Notes: a model not told the origin generated them from the letters alone. 64,000 nt of DNA from JAGVSR01 sp964589785 (GCA_964589785.1 CAZPUQ010000007.1:99583-163582); one strand, 5' to 3'; shown: positions 36,101 to 43,778, counted from the stretch's first letter. Translations and numbers: made by a program.

Positions 36101-36463
36101 GATGAAGATGTTGCCTTCGGCATGCTGCGCCACGTCCGCCAGGAAAAGCGTGCAGCGGCCCTTCTCCGCGCGCGACTGGCCGAGCGAAAGGAGGCGTGCG
36201 AGGCGCCCGTAGCCGGCGCGGTCCACCGGCAGGCACAGGAGGCTCGGCGCGTCCTGCAGGTCGAGGCGCGCGCCCGGAATGAGGCGCACATCCTCCGCCT
36301 TGGCCGCCGTGTGCGCGCGCACGACGCCCGCGAGCGTATTACGGTCGGTAATGGCGATCGCGTCCAGTCCCAGAGCCTTCGCCTGCGCGACAAGCTCGTG
36401 GGCGTGCGAGGCGCCGCGCAGGAAGGAGAAGTTCGTGGTTACGTCGAGTTCCGCGTAGCGCAT
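33122..36463 (-). CDS. dnaE2: Error-prone DNA polymerase DnaE2 (ImuC)
   Basis: DnaE2/ImuC is the catalytic polymerase of the ImuA-ImuB-DnaE2 mutasome, which performs damage-induced mutagenesis in bacteria lacking UmuC/D. The 1113-aa C-family polymerase has the PHP domain at the N-terminus (YAELDVTTNFSFLRGAS, AIAITDRNTLAGV), the catalytic pair in PPDIDVDFEHERREEV (near 373) and the third Asp in LLKVDVLALGML (near 524), followed by helix-hairpin-helix and OB-fold regions. The PLPLF segment (near 895) resembles a degenerate clamp motif. It is the last gene of the imuA-imuB-dnaE2 operon, starting 11 bp after imuB, and is under LexA control through the boxes upstream of imuA. Confidence 0.97.
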   Translation of the reverse strand: MRYAELDVTTNFSFLRGASHAHELVAQAKALGLDAIAITDRNTLAGVVRAHTAAKAEDVRLIPGARLDLQDAPSLLCLPVDRAGYGRLARLLSLGQSRAEKGRCTLFLADVAQHAEGNIFIAIPPDALSDQFEAELDRVKAALSSVRLYLAASHTYRGNDRARIGQLAALAARCATPLVATNSVLYHAARRRPLQDVLTSIREHTTITEAGYRLEANAERHLKKPAEMARLFRGHEDAVRRSIEIMEACRFSLDDLEYEYPDEPVPPGLTPQAHLETLTWQGAAQHFPEGVPEKVRESITRELKLVAELGFARYFLTVHDIVSFARSKGILCQGRGSAANSVICYCLGITSVNPAEIDLLFERFISQARKEPPDIDVDFEHERREEVIQYIYRRYGHDRAALTATVISYRARSAVRDVGKAMGLSEDTVAALAGMVWGTRSGGALGDARVREAGLDPSDPLLAGVLELTEELIGFPRHLSQHVGGFVLTRGPLVEIVPIGNAAMEQRRFIEWDKDDIAALGLLKVDVLALGMLSCIRRAFAFLKAHHGLDMTLARVPQGDEATYDMLCRADSIGVFQVESRAQMNMLPRLKPRCFYDLVIEVAIVRPGPIQGDMVHPYLRRRDKIEPEIYPSPSPQHGDINELKQILGKTKGVPLFQEQAMRIAMVAAEFSDEEVNDLRKAMATFRRRGTIGLLEEKMVERMSARGYERAFAQRCFNQIKGFGEYGFPESHAASFAHLVYVSAWLKCHYPAAFAGALLNAQPMGFYAPAQIVRDAREHGVTVGAVDVNASDWDCTLEDCDGGPALRLGFRQVEGLRETEIDKLVAARARGEFKSAHDLWRRAGLCRSTLEKLAAADAFRSVPGERGLAGINLAGAEGLDRRQALWEVKALAAGPPLPLFSWSEAQEAGLEPEVALPSMPLSEHVVNDYQTLRLSLKAHPMSFLRDRLRAERISTCGELRSLREGQRVRVAGVVLIRQRPGSAKGVVFMTLEDETGVVNSVVWPKMLERYRKVVMQARLMLVGGRIQRHDDIIHVVATHLEDRSDWLRLLSEEAEGMRVPVANADEVKNPGPDPADGATGSHPRWTRPNPSLRVRPGSTHPRAERIIPKSRDFH

Positions 36464-36474
36464 GGGGCTCGTAC

Positions 36475-38139
36475 CTAGAACAGACCGTGCAGGAACCAGC
36501 GGGGCGCGCGATCGAGGCTTGCCGCGCTATAGAAGCCCTCGCGGAACAGCCAGAAGCGCGCGCCGTCGCCCGTCTCCGTCACGTAGTAGTCGCGCGTGCG
36601 CTCGCGGGCGGCAGGATCGTCGGGCTCGCCCTCAAGGCCATTGTCCGCCGCGGCAGCCGCCGTCGCGTCCCCGCGTTCGGGTGCGGTGAGGTGCGTCCAC
36701 CATTCGGGCGCGATGCGCTCCGGGCCGGCGGCCCTCACCACGGCATGGGAGACGCGCCGCCAAGTGAAGCACAAAGGCGGCCCATCCGGCACCTCGGCCA
36801 TGACGGTGATCGGCTCGGGCGGCGAGAGCAGGAGGAACGGCCGCTCGCCCGGCTGCGTGCCGGCGAAGTCGGATGCGGCGGGCCCCGGCGCCAGCGGCGG
36901 GCCGCGCACGGCGGCGCGCTCCGGGATGCGGCTCGCGCGCGCAGCGATGCGGAATACGTTTTTGGCGCCAAGTCGGCCCGCGAGCCGGTCGACGAGGGCG
37001 GCGATGGCCTGTTCGGGAGCCGCGCCTTCGCGCCCGAGGGCCGCCTGCGCGTCGCGCAACGGCTCGGCCATCACCGCGTCCAGAACGGCGACGTCGATGC
37101 CGAAGCCCGCGTCGACGGCGGCGAGCTTGTCCTGGAGGAGCCGCATGAAGTGCTGCGGCTCCGCGCTCGCCCGGCTGAGACCCGCCTCCGCGTGCGCCAC
37201 CGTGCCGTCGGCGCGGTAAAGATGAAGCGCGATGCGCCGGGCGCCGAGGCCCGCGGCCTTCAGCGAAGCCGCAAGGTCTGCCGCGAGCGCCGTGATCGCG
37301 CTAACGAGCACCTCGGACGAGATGAGCGGCTCGCCCCACGTGCGCCGCTCCGACAGGACCGGTGGCTCGCCGAGCGCGGCGCGCGGCTCCGCGGTTCGCC
37401 CGAGCGCCTGATCGAGCCGGATCAGCACGGCCTCGGCGAGCGCGCCGGATGGCGCGGGCCTGCTGCGTGCGGACGCTTGCGAGGCAAAGCGCCGCTCGAG
37501 GGCGGAGCGGGGCAGGTCCGCGATCTGGCCGATCCGGGCGAGGCCGAGGCGCTGCAGGAGCAGAGCCGTCTCGGGCGCAAGCCGCAGCGCATCGGCGGGC
37601 AGGGGAGCGAGTGCGGCGGCGGTGGCGGCTTCGCCCGGCGGCGCCAGCGCGCAAGGCCGCCGTCCGGTCGCGAAGCGGGCGAGCGCGTGCGCGGCGCCCG
37701 GCGTATCGGCAAGGCCGGCGCGGGCCGTGATGCCGAAGGCGCCAAGACGGCGGATGAGGTCGTCGAGGAGGGCCGTCTCGCCGCCGAAGAGGTGGGCGAC
37801 GCCGGTCGTGTCGATCCAGATGCCGTCGCCGCCCTCCACGTTGCGCGCCGGACCGTAGCGGCCGAGCCAGTTCGCGAGGCGCTGAAGCGCGCGGGCGTCG
37901 CGCGCCGCCTCGGCCGGATGCGAGACGAGGACCGGTACGGCCGCGCGCGCGTCCGTGAGGCTCAGTCCCGGGCGCAGCCCCTCGCGCGCCGCCCGCTCGT
38001 TGACGGCGGTGAGCCGGATGCCGTGCGCCCCGCCCGCGACGAGCGCGAAGGGCCGGTCATCCGGCACGGCGCCGGGCGTGTGCCGCCTCAGGCGTTCGAT
38101 CGGCCAGTGCGGCAGCCAGACGGAAACGATGCGTTTCAT
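36475..38139 (-). CDS. imuB: Mutasome protein ImuB (inactive Y-family polymerase)
   Basis: A 554-aa Y-family polymerase homologue that serves as the clamp-binding hub of the DnaE2 mutasome. It starts MKRIVSVWLPHWPIERLRR; the VWLPHW segment replaces the catalytic hDxDxF motif of active Y-family polymerases, which fits the known lack of polymerase activity in ImuB. WIDTTGVAHLFGGE (near 110) and GLADTPGAAHALARFA (near 142) are family hallmarks. The N-terminus overlaps imuA by 83 bp, an unusually long coupling overlap, and dnaE2 follows after 11 bp. Confidence 0.95.
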   Translation of the reverse strand: MKRIVSVWLPHWPIERLRRHTPGAVPDDRPFALVAGGAHGIRLTAVNERAAREGLRPGLSLTDARAAVPVLVSHPAEAARDARALQRLANWLGRYGPARNVEGGDGIWIDTTGVAHLFGGETALLDDLIRRLGAFGITARAGLADTPGAAHALARFATGRRPCALAPPGEAATAAALAPLPADALRLAPETALLLQRLGLARIGQIADLPRSALERRFASQASARSRPAPSGALAEAVLIRLDQALGRTAEPRAALGEPPVLSERRTWGEPLISSEVLVSAITALAADLAASLKAAGLGARRIALHLYRADGTVAHAEAGLSRASAEPQHFMRLLQDKLAAVDAGFGIDVAVLDAVMAEPLRDAQAALGREGAAPEQAIAALVDRLAGRLGAKNVFRIAARASRIPERAAVRGPPLAPGPAASDFAGTQPGERPFLLLSPPEPITVMAEVPDGPPLCFTWRRVSHAVVRAAGPERIAPEWWTHLTAPERGDATAAAAADNGLEGEPDDPAARERTRDYYVTETGDGARFWLFREGFYSAASLDRAPRWFLHGLF

Positions 38140-39061
38140 CGGACCATTCCAGGGTCAGGGCAGCCTCGGGGGCGGGCGGGGCCGACCGGCAGCGCTCGAG
38201 CCTGACGCGGAAGCGGGCAGCCCCCGGCGCGCGGGCATCGAAGGGGTGGACGGCGCTGGCGGCAGGATCGACGCGCCAGCGCGTGGCCGTGGCGCCGCTC
38301 GCCGCGGCGCGGGCGGATGTGAGCAGAAGCACCGGCGTCGCTCCGTCGCGGGCGGCGAGGCTGAGGCGCCGCGCGGGCGTCAGCGCGATTTTGTCGAGCG
38401 AGCCGATCGCGAGAGCGAGGCTCCCCGAGCGCAGGCCCTCCTCCAAGGCCCAGAGCACGTCTTCGCCACGCCGGGCCTCGACCATGAGGAAAAGAGAGGG
38501 ATCGAGTCCGAAACGGGCAAGCCCCGGCGCATGCAGCAGGCCGGTCTCCGTCTGCGCGCCGGCTCCGTCGCACCACAGGATGCGCGGCAAGCCTCTGCCT
38601 TGCGGGGACGCTGTGTCGAGGCGCCGGCGCGCGAGCGCTAGGGCGAAGGCGAGGGCGGCCGCGCGGCTCCCCGCCTTGGCCGAGGCCGGCTTGATTTCGT
38701 GGCAGGCGGCCGTCTCCAGCAGGTCCGGACCGAGAAGGGCATCCGCCTCCGGCATGCCGAGCGACCAGACCGCCGCCTGCCGGCCGGGCCTCGTGTCCCC
38801 GATCGGGGGCCGGTCGCCGGGGTGCGGCCGCTCGATGGCGCGCAGACGCTGGCGCAAGCGCTCGATCGTCTCGGAGCGGGCCAGGGCCTGGGCGGGAAAG
38901 GGGGGGCTGGAGGCCGGGGGCGCCGGAGCAGCCGTAGAGAGGACGCTGCTCCGGCGCGGGGGAATCCGGGTGTGCTCGAACTCACACAAACGCACACACC
39001 CGGAAGGATTGGGCCCGGAAGGATCAGGGAAACGGGCTGGAAGAGAGGTCGCCTTGTCCAT
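38057..39061 (-). CDS. imuA: Mutasome accessory protein ImuA (RecA-like fold)
   Basis: ImuA is the RecA/SulA-related accessory factor of the DnaE2 mutasome. The 334-aa protein has ETIERLRQRLRAIE followed by LGMPEADALLGP..LLETAACHEIKPA, the start of the RecA-like core, and conserved strands ILWCDG and SLFLMVEAR. A canonical GKT P-loop is not visible, as in other ImuA proteins. The N-terminal 50 residues are low in complexity and the true start could be internal. The C-terminus is encoded inside the 5' end of imuB. The promoter region carries two LexA boxes. Confidence 0.9.
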   Translation of the reverse strand: MDKATSLPARFPDPSGPNPSGCVRLCEFEHTRIPPRRSSVLSTAAPAPPASSPPFPAQALARSETIERLRQRLRAIERPHPGDRPPIGDTRPGRQAAVWSLGMPEADALLGPDLLETAACHEIKPASAKAGSRAAALAFALALARRRLDTASPQGRGLPRILWCDGAGAQTETGLLHAPGLARFGLDPSLFLMVEARRGEDVLWALEEGLRSGSLALAIGSLDKIALTPARRLSLAARDGATPVLLLTSARAAASGATATRWRVDPAASAVHPFDARAPGAARFRVRLERCRSAPPAPEAALTLEWSDETHRFRLAAALADRTPEAAHARRRAG

Positions 39062-39124
39062 GGGCTACGAACTCTGCGACGGGGCTCCGGCGAGGACAGG
39101 GAGAGACTGACGCCATGCCCCGAT

Positions 39125-39167
39125 GTACTTGTTTTGTTCTATACCCTCTCCCAGCGGTCTCCGTCAA
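39125..39167 (-). promoter_or_regulatory. Predicted imuA promoter with overlapping second LexA-like box
   Basis: On the minus strand a -35 element TTGACG (39162-39167) and a -10 element TATAGA (39138-39143) are separated by 18 bp. GTAC-TTGTTTT-GTTC at 39125-39139 (plus strand) matches the LexA consensus GTTC-N7-GTTC with one mismatch and overlaps the -10 and transcription start region. Repression by steric block would follow. Confidence 0.6.
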
Positions 39168-39176
39168 CAAGAATGA

Positions 39177-39191
39177 GAACACGAAGGGAAC
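39177..39191 (-). promoter_or_regulatory. LexA (SOS) box upstream of imuA-imuB-dnaE2
   Basis: GTTC-CCTTCGT-GTTC on the minus strand is a perfect match to the alphaproteobacterial SOS box GTTC-N7-GTTC. It lies 10 bp upstream of the predicted -35 element and 116 bp before the imuA start codon. Mutasome operons are known LexA targets in alphaproteobacteria. Confidence 0.85.
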
Positions 39192-39210
39192 AATTTTAAA
39201 GGATCGCGAG

Positions 39211-39251
39211 CGGCCCTGGATGGCCGGGTTGAACCCGGCCATGACGTGGGG
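39211..39251 (+). repeat. Dispersed hairpin repeat, copy 2
   Basis: The same 9-bp stem ATGGCCGGG / CCCGGCCAT with loop TTGAA and right flank GACGTGGGG as copy 1. The left flank CCTGG is kept, but the GGCGGCTGTCGCC part is not. A truncated copy with loop CGTGA and a broken right arm follows at 39278-39299. Confidence 0.8.
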
Positions 39252-39744
39252 GGGGGGAAGTCGCCACCCAACTCCGTCATGGCCGGGCGTGACCCAGCAT
39301 CCCGCAGGCTGTTCTCCCCGCGAGCGTCCGTCGCGTGCGCCCGGCCGCAGTCCTCAAAAGCCGCACTTCGACCGCGGACAGGCCACACCGAATCCCAACC
39401 TGTCCGCGAGAATGAGTCACCGACGACCTCAACGACAGGGTGGCTGTCGCGAATCCTGACAGGTGCCCACATGCTCTCGCCGGTGCGGGTCACGGTGAAA
39501 GGCGCCCGATCTGCCGGGAACTGCGTCAGACTCTGCTCAAGCTATGGACAACCCTTAGATATTTTCACGTGAACGCCGTCGATGACTGTCAGGGTGTGGC
39601 CCGAAAGCCCTCACCTTCAAAGCCGGACTGAGATATACGAAACATTCACCATGCCGACACTAACGATAGGCCTTCGGGTACGACCCCACGAAACCTCGGT
39701 GTTGCCTGAGCTATCGTAAGAGCACGAGGATGCGGAGTAGACGA

Positions 39745-40443
39745 ATGACGGTAATGAAGGTCATGAGCCGGACGCTGGCGGTTCTGGGAGCCTCGCTCGT
39801 CATGGCAGCGGCCCTGCCGGCCGCCGCGAACGCCCAGCTCGTCGATTTCCTCTGGGGCGGCGACAGCGAGTGGGGCGGCAAGCGCTCGTCCGTCGCGTTC
39901 AACCCGCGCTACCGGCCCGGCCAGGTCATCGTGTCGTTCGGCGACCGCCGTCTCTATCTCATCACCAAGCCGGGTACGGCGGTGAGCTATCCGATCGCCG
40001 TCCCGCGCGAGCAAAGCCGCTGGCAGGGCCGGCTGACGGTGACGCAGAAGCGCGAAAACCCGTCCTGGACGCCGACGCCCGAGATGCTGCGCGAGAATCC
40101 GCGCCTGCCCGCCTGGGTCCCCGGCGGCCATCCGATGAACCCGCTCGGCGTGCGGGCCCTCTATCTGGGCTCGAGCACCTATCGCATCCATGGCACGGAC
40201 GCGCCCTGGACCATCGGCCAGGCTGTCTCGAAGGGCTGCATCCGCATGTATAACGAGGATGTGCTCGATCTTTACCCTCGCGTCCCGGTCGGCACGGTCG
40301 TGACCGTGACCTGGGAGCGCTTCCGGACCGGTCCGGCGATCGCGGACCGCGAGCCGTCGGCCGAGACGCCGCCGGCCACCCGGCGCGTCGTGACCTACGG
40401 CCGCAAGGGCACCTCGGCGACCAGGACCGTTGCCATCGAATAG
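39745..40443 (+). CDS. L,D-transpeptidase (YkuD/ErfK family)
   Basis: A 232-aa periplasmic enzyme that forms 3-3 peptidoglycan cross-links or attaches proteins to peptidoglycan. A signal peptide (LAVLGASLVMAAALPAAANA) precedes the YkuD domain (about residues 55-195). The catalytic motif is YRIHGTDAPWTIGQ..SKGCIRMYNEDV, with the active-site His in IHGTD and the nucleophile Cys in SKGCIRM near 165. ATG 39745 has GGAG at 7 bp, whereas the upstream ATG 39730 abuts GAGG without spacing. A hairpin terminator follows. Confidence 0.94.
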   Translation: MTVMKVMSRTLAVLGASLVMAAALPAAANAQLVDFLWGGDSEWGGKRSSVAFNPRYRPGQVIVSFGDRRLYLITKPGTAVSYPIAVPREQSRWQGRLTVTQKRENPSWTPTPEMLRENPRLPAWVPGGHPMNPLGVRALYLGSSTYRIHGTDAPWTIGQAVSKGCIRMYNEDVLDLYPRVPVGTVVTVTWERFRTGPAIADREPSAETPPATRRVVTYGRKGTSATRTVAIE

Positions 40444-40474
40444 CCGGCCGAATTTTATAGGATGAACAGGATGC

Positions 40475-40508
40475 GGGCGGCGTGCCGTGGGTGCGCCGCC
40501 CGTTTTCT
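40475..40508 (+). terminator. Rho-independent terminator after the L,D-transpeptidase gene
   Basis: GGGCGGCG pairs with CGCCGCCC around an 11-nt loop and is followed by GTTTTCTTT. It is placed 30 bp after the stop codon, between the convergent L,D-transpeptidase and znuA genes. Confidence 0.82.
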
Positions 40509-40542
40509 TTGGGTCATGCCCGAGTCGTGCGCCGCCCGGCCG

Positions 40543-41559
40543 TCACTCCGCAAGGCAGGCCTTGAGACCCGCGGTGAGATTGCGCAACAGCGTCGTGTAG
40601 GCTTCGGGTCCCGGTGTCACGGTCACGCCTTCCGGATCGAGCGTGCCGGCTTTCGCGTCCGTACCCTCGAGCACCGAGGCGACGAGCTTCGCCTTGAACT
40701 GCGGCTCGGCGAACACGCAGCGCGCCTTCAGGTCCTTGATCTTCCGCCGGATCTCGGCGAGCCGCCGGGCCGAGGGCTGGACCTCGGGCGAAACCGTGAT
40801 CGCGCCGATGGCGGGGATCTGGAAGCGCGTCTCGAAATACTGGTAGGCGTCGTGGAACACGACGAACGGTTTGCCCCGCAGCGGTGCGATGGCCTCGTCG
40901 ATCTCCCGGGCCGCGGATTCGATGCCCGCGATGGCCCTGGCCGCATTGGCCTCGAACACGGCCGCCTTGTCGGGCGCGGCCGCCTTCAAGGCGCGGGCGA
41001 TCTCGCGCACCATCGCCACGGCATTGTCGGGATCGAGCCACACGTGGCCGTCGCGGACGGGCTTCTCCGTTGCCTCGTCGTGACCGGCTTCGTGACCGTG
41101 CGTGCCGTCATGGTCCGCGTCATGCTCGTCGTGGCCGTGCCCGTTGTGACTGTCCCCGTCGTGGCTGTGCGCCTCGAACGTGTCGCCCGACCGCATCGCG
41201 AGCCGCTTCACGCCCGGCGCGTCGGCCAGCGTCACGACCGTCACCGACTTCGGCAGGGATGACGCGATCCGGCGCGTGAACGGCTCGATCTGCTCGGAGA
41301 CCCGGAAGACGATCTGCGCGCTGTGCAGCGCTTTCGCGTCCGACGGCTTCAGGGCGTAGGTGTGCGGCGAGGCAGCACCGCCGACGAGCAGCCTCGGCTC
41401 TCCCGCGTCGCCCATGACCTCGGCCACCAGCGCGTGGATCGGCTTGATGGTCGCGACGACGCGCAGCTCGTCGGCGCGCGGTGCCGCCTGCGGAACGGCC
41501 ATCGCCAGCGCGACGGTCAACCAGCTCCCTGTGGCCGCAAGATAACGATGGAATATCAT
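40543..41559 (-). CDS. znuA: Zinc ABC transporter substrate-binding protein ZnuA
   Basis: The periplasmic cluster A-I binding protein of the zinc importer, 338 aa. After the signal peptide comes the core VATIKPIHALVAEVMGDAG with the first His ligand. A His/Asp-rich loop (about residues 128-162, with HSHDGDSHNGHGHDEHDAD) is typical of zinc- rather than manganese-specific members. Further ligands are in DGHVWLDPDNA and FHDAYQYFETRF. ATG 41559 matches the signal peptide; GGGAGG lies 12 bp upstream, a slightly long spacing. It is encoded apart from znuCB but shares a Zur-type box, and is divergent from the DUF1007-NicO pair. Confidence 0.94.
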   Translation of the reverse strand: MIFHRYLAATGSWLTVALAMAVPQAAPRADELRVVATIKPIHALVAEVMGDAGEPRLLVGGAASPHTYALKPSDAKALHSAQIVFRVSEQIEPFTRRIASSLPKSVTVVTLADAPGVKRLAMRSGDTFEAHSHDGDSHNGHGHDEHDADHDGTHGHEAGHDEATEKPVRDGHVWLDPDNAVAMVREIARALKAAAPDKAAVFEANAARAIAGIESAAREIDEAIAPLRGKPFVVFHDAYQYFETRFQIPAIGAITVSPEVQPSARRLAEIRRKIKDLKARCVFAEPQFKAKLVASVLEGTDAKAGTLDPEGVTVTPGPEAYTTLLRNLTAGLKACLAE

Positions 41560-41894
41560 GTGATTAGAAAACCTCCCGCCTGTGGCCCTGGCCCGAACGA
41601 AACGTTGATCGGCGATCCGGATAATATAACATCCAAGACCAGGGCCAAGGCAAATGTGTGGCACGGCGTGAGTGGGGGACGCAGATGGGGGACGCGCCCC
41701 GCCGCGCTCCTGTCGCCGCACTGAGGCCATGGTGGCCCGACACGGTGGTAAATGGATCGCTGCGCACCACATAGCGGGTGGACGGGGCGCACGTAGGGGC
41801 TCGCCATCCGGCCGGCCCGGCCGCTCGTGGTGGGATACCCCGCCGCAGGCTCGTTGCGCGTCCGGTGCATCAAGGGGAGGGATTTCGCGTCGTC
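41560..41894. other. Divergent regulatory region between znuA and the DUF1007-NicO pair
   Basis: About 335 bp with no gene on either strand. It contains the Zur-type box at 41619-41634 in a short AT-rich island, which is the likely znuA promoter. The remainder is GC-rich with the Shine-Dalgarno-like GGGGAGGG near 41874 upstream of the DUF1007 gene. Confidence 0.55.
41619..41634 (-). promoter_or_regulatory. Candidate Zur operator upstream of znuA
   Basis: GGATAATATAACATCC is an imperfect palindrome 60 bp upstream of the znuA start. Its minus-strand reading GATGTTATATTATCC matches the left half of the Zur consensus ATGTTATANTATAACAT at 12 positions and shares ATGTTAT and TTAT with the box before zur. 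Confidence 0.5.
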
Positions 41895-42584
41895 ATGCTG
41901 TTTCAAGGTTCAGCCCGGCACTGCCGGCGCGCCGTCGCCGTCGTGCTCGCCGCTATTGCGGCGGCGGTCCCGGCCTCGCTTCCGGCCGCCGCGCATCCCC
42001 ATGTGTGGGTCAGCGTCGAGACGACGGTGCTCTACGACGGCGGCAGGATTGCGGGCTTCCAGCACCGCTGGACCTTCGACGACATGTATACGGCGATGGC
42101 GATCCAGGGCTTGGACAAGAACGGCGACGGCACGTTCACGCGCGAGGAGCTGGCCGAGCTGGCGCAGGTCAATATCGACGGCCTCAAGGAGTTCGATTTC
42201 TTCACCTATGCGCGGCTGAAGGAGAAGCCCGTCAGCTTCGCGCCGCCCAAAGACTATTGGCTCGATCACAAGGACGGCGTGCTGGCGCTGAACTTCACGC
42301 TGCCCCTTGCCGAGCCCGTGCCGGCCGAGGCGGAGGGTTTCGAGTTCGCCGTCTACGACCAGACCTTCTTCATCGCCTTCGATCTCGCCAAGGACAACCC
42401 CGTGCGTCTGAGCGAAGGCGCGCCGGCCGGCTGCACGGCAAAGGTCGGCGCCGCCGAGAAGGACCTCGCCGACCTGCAGCGCCTCAACGACGCGTTCGGC
42501 GGCCAGTTGACCGCCGGCGATGCCAATCAGGGCTCGGGGCTTGGCTATGCCTCAACCGTTCACGTGTCGTGCGCCAAGACATGA
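41895..42584 (+). CDS. DUF1007 family periplasmic protein with an EF-hand loop
   Basis: A 229-aa exported protein of the DUF1007 family, which is usually encoded next to NicO/RcnA-type metal transporters. A signal peptide (VAVVLAAIAAAVPASLPAAA) is followed directly by HPHVWV, where the new N-terminal His residues could bind metal. An EF-hand-like loop, DKNGDGTFTREE, sits near residues 74-85. The start ATG 41895 follows GGGAGG by 13 bp. The stop overlaps the next ATG by 4 bp (ATGA), so the protein is made together with the transporter, probably as its periplasmic metal-handling partner. Confidence 0.85.
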   Translation: MLFQGSARHCRRAVAVVLAAIAAAVPASLPAAAHPHVWVSVETTVLYDGGRIAGFQHRWTFDDMYTAMAIQGLDKNGDGTFTREELAELAQVNIDGLKEFDFFTYARLKEKPVSFAPPKDYWLDHKDGVLALNFTLPLAEPVPAEAEGFEFAVYDQTFFIAFDLAKDNPVRLSEGAPAGCTAKVGAAEKDLADLQRLNDAFGGQLTAGDANQGSGLGYASTVHVSCAKT

Positions 42585-43729
42585 TGCAGAAGCTCGCCGT
42601 CGTTCTTTTTTTCATCGGCTTCACCGCGGTATCGGCGGCCGCAGCGGTCTCCCCCGCATCGGCTGCGACCGTCGTGGCGGCGACGGTCGTCGCTGAGCTT
42701 TCTCCGGATCGTGCGCTGACGGCGGGACGTCCCGCATCGGATCCGCAGTCCGCCGCGACGCCCGGCGTGCTGGCGAAGGTCGCCAACTGGGTTCTGATGC
42801 AGCAGCAGCGTCTCAACCGCGAGCTTGCCGCGGCCGTGCGGGAGCTGAAGGCGGCCGGCAGCCTGACGGCGGCCCTCGTCCTCGGCCTCATCGGATTCAG
42901 CTACGGCGTCTTGCACGCGGCCGGACCCGGACACGGCAAGGCGATCATCTCCTCCTACGTGCTTGCCAACGAGGAGACGGTGCGGCGCGGCATCATGCTG
43001 TCGTTCCTCTCCTCTTTCATCCAGGCCCTGTCGGCGATCGTGCTCGTGGGAATCCTGGCGGTCGCGCTCAACGCCACGAGCCTCGAGATGCGCGCGGCCG
43101 AAGGCTGGATCGAGACGGTGAGCTGGGCGTTCGTGACCGCGGTCGGCGCCTGGCTTCTCTACGGCCAGATCCGCCAGATCCTGGCGCGTCGCGCGCACGC
43201 CGGGCGGGGACGCAACCACACGCATACCCATTCGGCTTCACAGTCTCACGTCCACACTCACACACATGGAGAGTCCTGCGGCTGTCCGCCGGGTCATCAC
43301 CACGGCGAGGACGGAGCCGCGCACGCGCACGCCCATGCCCACGACGACTGCTGCGGGCACGCGCACATCGCCGATCCGAAAGACCTGCAGGGCGAGCTCG
43401 GCTGGGGCAAGGCGCTGGCCATCGCGCTTTCGGTCGGCATCCGGCCGTGCACGGGCGCCATTCTCGTCCTCGTCTTCGCGCTGTCTCAGGGGCTGCTGTG
43501 GGCCGGCGTGTTCGCCACGTTCGCCATGGCGCTCGGCACCGCGATCACGGTGTCCACGCTGGCGGCGCTCGCGGTCGGGTCTCGCGACCTGGCCGTGCGG
43601 CTCGGTGGCGAAGGCAGCACCTTTGCGTCGACGGTCTCCACGGGCGCCGGTCTCCTGGGCGCGAGCCTCGTCCTGCTGATGGGCGCGGTCTTTTTCTATG
43701 GCTCGCTGCAGCCGCAGGCGCCGTTCTGA
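42581..43729 (+). CDS. NicO/RcnA-family nickel-cobalt (or zinc) transporter
   Basis: A 382-aa membrane protein of the NicO family. After a signal-like N-terminus, the transport core has six or more segments with the signature SYGVLHAAGPGHGKAIISSY (HxxGPGHGK, near 105-125) and SVGIRPCTGAILVLVFAL (near 285). A long cytosolic or periplasmic loop (about 211-265) is extremely His-rich (HTHTHSASQSHVHTHTHG, then more His pairs and CGC/DDCCG). RcnA homologues export Ni and Co. Linkage to DUF1007 and to a Zur-type promoter region suggests zinc as an alternative substrate. Start 42581 or 42584 (two adjacent ATG). Confidence 0.88.
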   Translation: MMQKLAVVLFFIGFTAVSAAAAVSPASAATVVAATVVAELSPDRALTAGRPASDPQSAATPGVLAKVANWVLMQQQRLNRELAAAVRELKAAGSLTAALVLGLIGFSYGVLHAAGPGHGKAIISSYVLANEETVRRGIMLSFLSSFIQALSAIVLVGILAVALNATSLEMRAAEGWIETVSWAFVTAVGAWLLYGQIRQILARRAHAGRGRNHTHTHSASQSHVHTHTHGESCGCPPGHHHGEDGAAHAHAHAHDDCCGHAHIADPKDLQGELGWGKALAIALSVGIRPCTGAILVLVFALSQGLLWAGVFATFAMALGTAITVSTLAALAVGSRDLAVRLGGEGSTFASTVSTGAGLLGASLVLLMGAVFFYGSLQPQAPF

Positions 43730-43753
43730 GTAGAGCCCGCGTTAACCAGGCTT

Positions 43754-43778
43754 GTGATCGGCGCGTACCGCCGATCAC
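43754..43778 (+). terminator. Strong hairpin after the NicO gene (possible terminator)
   Basis: GTGATCGGCG pairs perfectly with CGCCGATCAC around a 5-nt loop, 24 bp after the stop codon. There is no U-tract, so it may be a Rho-dependent 3' structure rather than an intrinsic terminator. Confidence 0.5.

Larger units (their letters stand above)
39062..39744. other. Intergenic region between imuA and the L,D-transpeptidase gene
   Basis: About 680 bp without a supported gene. It contains the SOS-controlled promoter, a dispersed hairpin repeat (39211-39251), a run of G at 39248-39256 and a decayed repeat copy (39278-39299). Short frames of 60-110 codons cross it in several phases, but none has protein-like composition or a ribosome-binding site. 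The ribosome-binding site GGAG at 39734 belongs to the next gene. Confidence 0.6.

Noticed and set aside
39248..39256. Run of G next to repeat copy 2 as a phase-variation tract
   Set aside because: It lies in intergenic DNA away from a promoter core or reading frame and is the natural end of the GTGGGG repeat flank.
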